DNA from: Shewanella atlantica
GTDB taxonomy: Bacteria > Pseudomonadota > Gammaproteobacteria > Enterobacterales > Shewanellaceae
NCBI RefSeq assembly: GCF_003966265.1
Contig: NZ_RXNV01000003.1
Location: 186,001-250,000, forward strand
Reading direction: 5' to 3'
Length of the DNA stretch: 64,000 nt
In this document: in pieces, positions 58,895 to 64,000 of the stretch
Layout of the letters: each line of letters starts with the position of its first letter
Numbering within the stretch: the stretch's first letter is position 1
The notes under the pieces: generated by a model
Databases searched by the model: none
Told to the model about the DNA's origin: nothing
Seen by the model: only the letters and a program-made list of their open reading frames with translations
Made by a program: the position numbers and the translations under genes

Positions 58895-58923
58895 ACGCCG
58901 TGTAGTATACCTCTACACGGCGT
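58895..58923 (-). terminator. Hairpin between frr and uppS
   Basis: ACGCCGTGTAG (58895-58905) and CTACACGGCGT (58913-58923) form a perfect 11-bp stem with a seven-base loop, just after the frr stop. On the minus strand the tail is only loosely T-rich (TTTGTCTATTTT), so it may be a partial terminator. Confidence 0.65.
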
Positions 58924-58949
58924 CTGAACTCTAGTTTCTTAGTCCTAGA

Positions 58950-59507
58950 TTAGACTTCCATCAACTCTGCTTCTTTTGCAGTCAATATTTCATCGATAAG
59001 TTTGATGTGAGCATCGGTAAATTTCTGGACTTCATCTTCAGTACGACGAACGTCGTCTTCAGTACACTCTTTTTCTTTTTCAAGAGATTTAACGTCTGAG
59101 TTAGCATCACGACGAACGTTACGCACTGCAATTCGACCATTTTCGGCTTCGGCACGAACGACTTTAATCAAATCTTTACGACGCTCTTCCGTTAATGCCG
59201 GCAACGGAATACGGATAGTCGCGCCGGCAGACATAGGGTTAAGTCCAAGATCTGAACTCATAATTGCCTTTTCAACGGCTTGGATCATAGTACGATCGAA
59301 AACATTGACAGCAAGAGTTCGTGAATCTTCAATCGATACATTGCCGACTTGCTTAAGGGGCGTCATTGAACCGTAATAAGAAACTTTAATTGTATCTAAT
59401 AGGCTTGGGTGTGCACGGCCAGTACGAACCTTTGCCATTTGAGTCTTAGTGGATTCAACACACTTGGCCATACGTGCTTGAGCATCTTGTTTGATTTCGT
59501 TTATCAC
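58950..59507 (-). CDS. frr: Ribosome recycling factor
   Basis: Frr, with EF-G, splits the post-termination ribosome. The 185 residues equal E. coli in length. Conserved stretches are [57 protein letters not shown] and VRNVRRDAN. The start codon is GTG, with AGGA nine bases upstream, and no ATG matches the family N-terminus. It follows pyrH after a gap of 73 bases. Confidence 0.98.
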   Translation of the reverse strand: MINEIKQDAQARMAKCVESTKTQMAKVRTGRAHPSLLDTIKVSYYGSMTPLKQVGNVSIEDSRTLAVNVFDRTMIQAVEKAIMSSDLGLNPMSAGATIRIPLPALTEERRKDLIKVVRAEAENGRIAVRNVRRDANSDVKSLEKEKECTEDDVRRTEDEVQKFTDAHIKLIDEILTAKEAELMEV

Positions 59508-59580
59508 GATAAATATCCTTTCTGATTCACTAATTGCTTATTCTTTTTTGACCACTCAGCTTCAGCTACAGGAGCCATTA

Positions 59581-60318
59581 TCACTCGGCTGATTGAGCCT
59601 TGATCATTGTACCTTCCTGCTCACCCATTATTACACGACGAAGGGCACCAGGTTTATTCATATTAAATACCAATAATGGCATATTGTGATCTCTGGCCAT
59701 AGTAAATGCTGCCAGGTCCATCACTTTTAATTCTTTGTCGAGAACTTCATCGTAACCCATTTCATCATATTTTACTGCATCTGGGTTCTTAACCGGGTCA
59801 TCTGAATAAACACCATCGACTTTAGTGCCTTTCAATACGACTTCAGCTTCAATTTCGATACCACGCAGACACGCGGCAGAATCTGTGGTGCAGAAAGGAT
59901 TACCCGTTCCCGCAGCAAAAATAACCACACGTCCTGATTTTAACAAGCTAATCGCTTCAGCCCAGTTATAATCGTCACACACGCCCTTCAAGGGAATGGC
60001 AGACATCAGTCTTGCATTGACATAAGCACGGTGCAAAGCATCACGCATTGCTAAGCCATTCATCACAGTTGCAAGCATACCCATATGGTCACCAACAACG
60101 CGGTTCATGCCGGCTTGTGCCAGTCCTTCACCACGAAATAGGTTTCCACCACCGATAACAACACCTACCTGAATGCCGAGCTCAACCAGTTCTTTTATCT
60201 CCTGAGCCATACGATCTAATACTTTAGGATCGATACCAAAGCCTTCTTCGCCCATCAAGGCTTCGCCACTTAATTTTAGAAGAATACGTCGAAATGCAGG
60301 TTTAGGATTTGTGCTCAT
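59581..60318 (-). CDS. pyrH: UMP kinase
   Basis: PyrH phosphorylates UMP to UDP and is a GTP-activated hexamer of the amino-acid-kinase fold. The ATG at 60318, with AGGA eight bases upstream, gives 245 residues beginning [19 protein letters not shown]; the longer frame adds an unrelated segment. Motifs are [43 protein letters not shown] and [13 protein letters not shown]. It follows tsf across a terminator-like hairpin. Confidence 0.98.
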   Translation of the reverse strand: MSTNPKPAFRRILLKLSGEALMGEEGFGIDPKVLDRMAQEIKELVELGIQVGVVIGGGNLFRGEGLAQAGMNRVVGDHMGMLATVMNGLAMRDALHRAYVNARLMSAIPLKGVCDDYNWAEAISLLKSGRVVIFAAGTGNPFCTTDSAACLRGIEIEAEVVLKGTKVDGVYSDDPVKNPDAVKYDEMGYDEVLDKELKVMDLAAFTMARDHNMPLLVFNMNKPGALRRVIMGEQEGTMIKAQSAE

Positions 60319-60361
60319 TTTTATAGTCCTGATTTTTTGCCGATAGGTAAAATAATACAAT

Positions 60362-60387
60362 AAGACCGCAGCAAGGGCCGCGGTCTT
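60362..60387 (-). terminator. Terminator after tsf
   Basis: Arms 60362-60372 and 60377-60387 (AAGACCGC ends with an internal mismatch) form a GC-rich stem with a four-base loop, 22 bases past the tsf stop. On the minus strand it is followed by a T-rich tail (TTATTGTATTATTTT). Confidence 0.75.
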
Positions 60388-60408
60388 AGGAGTGCTTACA
60401 AAAGGAGA

Positions 60409-61257
60409 TTAAGCCTTAGTAGCAGCGATTTGTGCAGCTACTTCAGCAGCAAAATCTTCTTCTTTCTTCGCGATACCTTCGCCAACTTCTAAACGAACGA
60501 AGTTTGTTACTGTAGCGCCTTTCTCTTTAAGAATTGCACCAACAGTTTTCTTAGGTTCCATGATGTAAGCTTGGCCAGTCAGAGAGATCTCACCGGTAAA
60601 CTTCTTCATACGACCGATAACCATCTTCTCAGCGATCTCAGCAGGCTTGCCTTCGTTCATAGCGATTTCGATCTGAAGAGCTTTCTCTTTTTCAACAAGA
60701 TCAGCAGGAACGTCTTCAGGATTAACGAACTCAGGCTTAGAAGCAGCAACGTGCATTGCGATGTGCTTTAGTGTCTCTTCATCAGCTTCACCGGCAACAA
60801 CAACACCGATACGCTCACCGTGACGGTAAGAAGAAAGGTTTGCACCATCAATGTACTCAACGCGACGTACGTTGATGTTTTCACCGATCTTAGCAACTAG
60901 TGCAACACGTGTTTCTTCGAACTGTGCTTTCAGATCTTCGATAGTTACTTTAGAAGCAGAAGCAACATCCAGAACAGCGTTAGCAAATGCTAGGAAGTTA
61001 GCGTCTTTTGCAACGAAGTCAGTTTGACAGTTAACTTCTAAAAGTGCAGCGAAACCTTCGCCATTCTTAATAAGGATTGTACCTTCAGCAGCGATGTTAC
61101 CTGCTTTTTTAGCAGCCTTCGCGGCACCGCTCTTACGCATGTTATCAATCGCAAGCTCGATGTCACCAGCAGTTTCAGTCAGTGCTTTTTTACAGTCCAT
61201 CATGCCAGCGCCAGTGCGGTCACGAAGTTCTTTAACTTGGGCAGCAGTAATTGCCAT
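60409..61257 (-). CDS. tsf: Elongation factor Ts
   Basis: EF-Ts recycles EF-Tu by exchanging GDP for GTP. The 282-residue protein has the UBA-like N-terminus [20 protein letters not shown] followed by DCKKAL, the TDFVAKD element that contacts EF-Tu ([14 protein letters not shown]), and two core repeats. It lies downstream of rpsB, separated by a gap of 118 bases with a strong hairpin, as in many bacteria. Confidence 0.98.
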   Translation of the reverse strand: MAITAAQVKELRDRTGAGMMDCKKALTETAGDIELAIDNMRKSGAAKAAKKAGNIAAEGTILIKNGEGFAALLEVNCQTDFVAKDANFLAFANAVLDVASASKVTIEDLKAQFEETRVALVAKIGENINVRRVEYIDGANLSSYRHGERIGVVVAGEADEETLKHIAMHVAASKPEFVNPEDVPADLVEKEKALQIEIAMNEGKPAEIAEKMVIGRMKKFTGEISLTGQAYIMEPKKTVGAILKEKGATVTNFVRLEVGEGIAKKEEDFAAEVAAQIAATKA

Positions 61258-61296
61258 TGTTAAATCCTCTACAGATAATTCTACAAATTCATTAGA

Positions 61297-61324
61297 TAAA
61301 AAACAGGGGCCTTAGGGCCCCTGT
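61297..61324 (-). terminator. Terminator or attenuator between rpsB and tsf
   Basis: ACAGGGGCC (61303-61311) and GGCCCCTGT (61316-61324) form a perfect 9-bp GC-rich stem. On the minus strand it is followed by TTTTTTATC. It probably lowers tsf expression relative to rpsB. Confidence 0.85.
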
Positions 61325-61375
61325 TCACCAATCAAGTATCTTGGTTAATAAGGGAGATGAAAATCATCAGCCTTA

Positions 61376-62104
61376 TTATTCAGCTTCGACGAAACCGTCT
61401 TGCTCAGCCTGTACAGCTAGATCTTGACCACGGCCAGCTTTAGCAGCGGCAGCAACAGATTCAGTGTACAAACGGATAGAACGCATTGCGTCATCGTTAC
61501 CAGGAACGATGTAGTTGATACCATCTGGTGAAGAGTTAGTATCAACAACAGCTACAACTGGAATACCTAAGTTGTTAGCTTCTTTAATAGCGATATGCTC
61601 ATGGTCAGCACCGATAACGAAGATAACGTCAGGTAGGCCGCCCATGTTCTTGATACCACCAAGAGATTTTTCTAATTTCTCAAGCTCGCGAGTACGCATT
61701 AGCGCCTCTTTCTTAGTAAGCTTGTCGAAAGTACCGTCTACAGACTGGCTCTCAAGGTCTTTAAGACGCTTGATTGATTGACGAACTGTTTTCCAGTTAG
61801 TCAACATGCCGCCTAACCAGCGGTGATCGACGTAGAACTGCTCACAAGAGATAGCAGATTCTTTGATAGCTTCGCTTGCAGCACGCTTAGTACCAACGAA
61901 AAGAACTTTACCTTTCTTTGATGCAACATTGCTGATGAAAGCAAGTGCTTCATTGAACATAGGCACAGTGTGCTCTAGGTTGATGATGTGAACACCATTA
62001 CGAGCACCGAAGATGAAAGGCTTCATCTTTGGGTTCCAGTAACGAGTCTGGTGACCGAAGTGAACACCGGCTTGTAGCATGTCGCGCATTGAAACTGTAG
62101 TCAT
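61376..62104 (-). CDS. rpsB: Small ribosomal subunit protein S2
   Basis: S2 (uS2) binds the 30S head-body junction and S1. The 242-residue protein has [54 protein letters not shown] and [15 protein letters not shown], all conserved. It leads rpsB-tsf-pyrH-frr. Gammaproteobacterial rpsB is repressed by its own product through the mRNA leader, and the leader of about 230 bases here is long enough for that. Confidence 0.98.
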   Translation of the reverse strand: MTTVSMRDMLQAGVHFGHQTRYWNPKMKPFIFGARNGVHIINLEHTVPMFNEALAFISNVASKKGKVLFVGTKRAASEAIKESAISCEQFYVDHRWLGGMLTNWKTVRQSIKRLKDLESQSVDGTFDKLTKKEALMRTRELEKLEKSLGGIKNMGGLPDVIFVIGADHEHIAIKEANNLGIPVVAVVDTNSSPDGINYIVPGNDDAMRSIRLYTESVAAAAKAGRGQDLAVQAEQDGFVEAE

Positions 62105-62335
62105 TTTATTACCTTAAATTGTTAGGGGTTAGACCTCCACGCTTCCCATATCTTCGACCTATATAGGCACCCCGAAGAATGTGTCGAAACGTGTGTGATT
62201 TAGTATTTAATAAATAGCCATGTATAATGGCCGCCATCTTAGCTTTAACCGCTTGAGCATTTTGCTTGAATCTCCATCCTATTGAATAGAGAGTATCTCG
62301 CATCTGCCAAAGACCGGTTAGAGTCAAACATAACG
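62105..62335 (-). promoter_or_regulatory. rpsB mRNA leader, candidate S2 autoregulatory element
   Basis: About 230 bases separate the predicted start site from the rpsB ATG. Near the gene, the mRNA has GGGGTGCC followed later by GGAGGTCTAACCCC, which can fold back, then AAGGTAATAAA before the ATG. S2 control through the rpsB leader is known in gammaproteobacteria; that this leader acts so is inference. The 72-codon frame at 62109-62327 is not a gene. Confidence 0.45.
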
Positions 62336-62341
62336 GCGCGC

Positions 62342-62370
62342 TTTATACCATATTAAGACAGCAAACACAA
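62342..62370 (-). promoter_or_regulatory. rpsB promoter with GC-rich discriminator
   Basis: On the minus strand, -35 TTGTGT (62365-62370) and -10 TATAAA (62342-62347) are spaced by 17 bases. GCGCGCC follows the -10, a discriminator typical of stringently controlled ribosomal promoters. An 11-bp inverted repeat (62355-62365 and 62374-62384) overlaps its spacer and -35. Confidence 0.6.
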
Positions 62371-62441
62371 ATTTTTGCTGTCTTTTGCTGTAAAATATGC
62401 TCGCCGAAATAGCCATGAAAAGACACACGAGAGATAGTTAA

Positions 62442-63239
62442 ATGAGTATAGTGATAAAGAGTGCAGAAGAGATCGAGAAAATGCGTGCAGCCGGCAAATT
62501 AGCGGCTGACGTTTTAGAGATGGTGGCACCTTTTGTTAAAGTAGGTGTTACAACAGATGAATTAAACGATATCTGCGCAAAATTTACAGAAGAACACGGC
62601 GCTATCTCAGCACCTCTCGACTATCACGGCTTTCCGAAGTCTATCTGTACTTCGATCAATGAAGTGATCTGTCATGGGATCCCAAGTTCACGCGCCCTGA
62701 AGGATGGCGATATTATTAATATAGATATCACTGTCATCAAGGATGGTTACCACGGTGATACTTCGAAGATGTTTTTGATTGGTGAGGTCAGCGCTAAAGA
62801 TACGCGTCTTTGCCGCATCGCCCAAGAGAGCCTTTATGCCAGCATACGTAAAGTTCGTCCGGGTATGAAGCTAGGCGAAATCGGTACCATAGTAGAGAAG
62901 TTTATTAAGACTAAGAAAACAGGCCTTGAGAAATACAGCATAGTTAAAGACTACTGTGGCCACGGTATCGGTGCCGGTTTCCACGAAGAGCCTCAGGTCA
63001 TGCATTATAAAAACAGCGATAAAACTGTTTTACGCCCAGGCATGTGTTTCACTATCGAGCCAATGATCAACGCCGGTCGCCATACTTGTATTCTCGACAA
63101 AGATGATAACTGGACAGTAACGACCTCAGATGGTAAAAAATCAGCTCAATGGGAACACACATTGCTAATCACTAAGACCGGAGTCGAAGTACTCACACTG
63201 CGTGAGGAAGAGGACTTCCCAAGAGTGATTAATCACTAG
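62442..63239 (+). CDS. map: Methionine aminopeptidase, type I
   Basis: Map removes the initiator Met from nascent proteins. The 265-residue protein matches E. coli Map (264). It has DYHGFPKSICTSINEVICHGIP split over the substrate loop, metal ligands Asp in NIDITVIKDGYHGDTSKMF, His in GHGIGAGFHEEPQ, and Glu in TIEPMINAG and WEHTLLIT. It is divergent from rpsB and followed by glnD after 76 bases, the conserved gammaproteobacterial order. Confidence 0.98.
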   Translation: MSIVIKSAEEIEKMRAAGKLAADVLEMVAPFVKVGVTTDELNDICAKFTEEHGAISAPLDYHGFPKSICTSINEVICHGIPSSRALKDGDIINIDITVIKDGYHGDTSKMFLIGEVSAKDTRLCRIAQESLYASIRKVRPGMKLGEIGTIVEKFIKTKKTGLEKYSIVKDYCGHGIGAGFHEEPQVMHYKNSDKTVLRPGMCFTIEPMINAGRHTCILDKDDNWTVTTSDGKKSAQWEHTLLITKTGVEVLTLREEEDFPRVINH

Positions 63240-63315
63240 TTTATTAGAACTATAATCCGCACTGGCTTAACTATTTGTACGTTAAGCCAGTGAACTAACC
63301 AGCTCAAGGGAATCG

Positions 63316-64000
63316 ATGACCACGGAACCAGCTCAACTCGCCAAGGCTCTGCTACTCTCGCAAAATCACGACCTCCTCACCCGCTTTCGTCACGAGGAGT
63401 CGATCAAAAACTTAGTCGAACAACGATGCCAATTCGTCGATGAATTGTTACAGCAGCATTGGCAAGAGCAGCAGTTAGATCAATTTCCCATCGCACTCAT
63501 CGCCGTTGGCGGTTATGGCCGCGCCGAGCTGCATCCCCAGTCAGATGTCGACCTTCTTTTCCTGATTGAGAGCGAACTCTCCCCAAGTGCCGAACAGGCG
63601 TTAAGCCAATACATCGCTTTTCTATGGGATGCTGGCCTGGAGGTCGGTCACAGTGTTCGCAGCTTAGAGCAAACCCTTGAGCAAGGGCGAAACGATATCA
63701 CCATAGCCACGAATCTTCTCGAAGCAAGACTGCTTTGTGGCCCCCAAGCACTGTATCAATCTTTACACCTAAGTATCAGAGCCGATGACTTTTGGCCCGC
63801 AAGTGATTTTTATATTGCCAAACGTGACGAACAGATTGCACGCCACGCTAAGGCAAGCGCATTCGATCTTGAGCCTAATATTAAAACCTGCCCTGGCGGC
63901 TTAAGAGATATCCATACCATCTCCTGGGTCGCTATGCGCTACTTTGATGCAGCTAACATCGAAGCGCTCGTTGGACATGGATTTCTCGAGTCCGATGAGC
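63316..64000 (+). CDS. glnD: Bifunctional uridylyltransferase/uridylyl-removing enzyme, 5' part
   Basis: GlnD senses glutamine and adds or removes UMP on the PII proteins. Only the first 228 codons are inside the window; the frame stays open to the edge. The nucleotidyltransferase motif is visible: [20 protein letters not shown], with paired Asp near residue 80. AAGGG lies about five bases before the ATG. The HD and ACT domains would lie beyond the window. Confidence 0.95.
   Translation, partial: MTTEPAQLAKALLLSQNHDLLTRFRHEESIKNLVEQRCQFVDELLQQHWQEQQLDQFPIALIAVGGYGRAELHPQSDVDLLFLIESELSPSAEQALSQYIAFLWDAGLEVGHSVRSLEQTLEQGRNDITIATNLLEARLLCGPQALYQSLHLSIRADDFWPASDFYIAKRDEQIARHAKASAFDLEPNIKTCPGGLRDIHTISWVAMRYFDAANIEALVGHGFLESDE

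Noticed and set aside
62109..62327. 72-codon frame upstream of rpsB
   Set aside because: It occupies the rpsB leader, starts at the edge of the predicted transcript and has no domain. An RNA leader explains the region better.

Overview
The window is a chromosomal segment of a marine gammaproteobacterium, most probably Shewanella. This rests on gene content and order: cydA-cydB-cydX, a purL/mltF divergent pair, tadA, guaB-guaA opposite xseA, and the long block rpsB-tsf-pyrH-frr-uppS-cdsA-dxr-rseP-bamA-skp-lpxD-fabZ-lpxA-lpxB-rnhB-dnaE-tilS opposite map-glnD. Protein lengths and motifs match Escherichia coli counterparts closely. No phage, transposase, CRISPR array, rRNA or tRNA gene was seen.

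Layout. 1-800: repeat-rich DNA with a ten-copy 7-bp tandem repeat and paired REP-like palindromes bracketing an orphan TfoX C-terminal-domain gene. 800-3650: cytochrome bd oxidase operon on the minus strand, with a large palindrome just before the cydA ribosome binding site and an FNR-type box further upstream. 3650-5000: a 1.3 kb gap holding a compact unannotated transcription unit (promoter, 25-codon ORF, terminator). 5000-18200: purL, mltF, a small basic ORF, tadA, a diguanylate cyclase, an OafA-type acyltransferase, and guaA and guaB. 18300-22640: xseA, an AT-rich orphan methyltransferase gene, and proS.

22750-36784 is the main accessory region. One minus-strand operon encodes a Liv-type ABC importer (two ATPases, two permeases, one binding protein) interleaved with two adenylate-forming CoA ligase homologues. 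Next come a DcaP-like porin and a divergent SLC5-PAS-histidine kinase-receiver protein, whose gene converges on and overlaps a LuxR-type response regulator gene (CrbS/CrbR-like). The inferred role is sensing, outer-membrane entry, ATP-driven import and CoA activation of an unknown carboxylic acid. Then follow a patatin-like hydrolase, an SGNH hydrolase, a CPA2 cation/proton antiporter and a second diguanylate cyclase.

42200-64000 is the conserved macromolecular-synthesis and envelope block. It covers tRNA-Ile lysidine synthesis, DNA polymerase III alpha, RNase HII, lipid A synthesis, outer-membrane protein assembly, the isoprenoid and phospholipid precursor enzymes, ribosome recycling, UMP kinase, EF-Ts and S2. 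Methionine aminopeptidase and the start of glnD lie on the other strand. accA, which sits between dnaE and tilS in E. coli, is absent there: tilS starts on the base after the dnaE stop codon.

Several starts were moved from the longest ORF by Shine-Dalgarno position and family length: cydA, the acyltransferase, proS, the binding protein, dnaE, lpxA, lpxD, cdsA and pyrH. TTG or GTG starts are supported for tadA, the acyltransferase, the patatin, lpxA, fabZ, skp, cdsA and frr.
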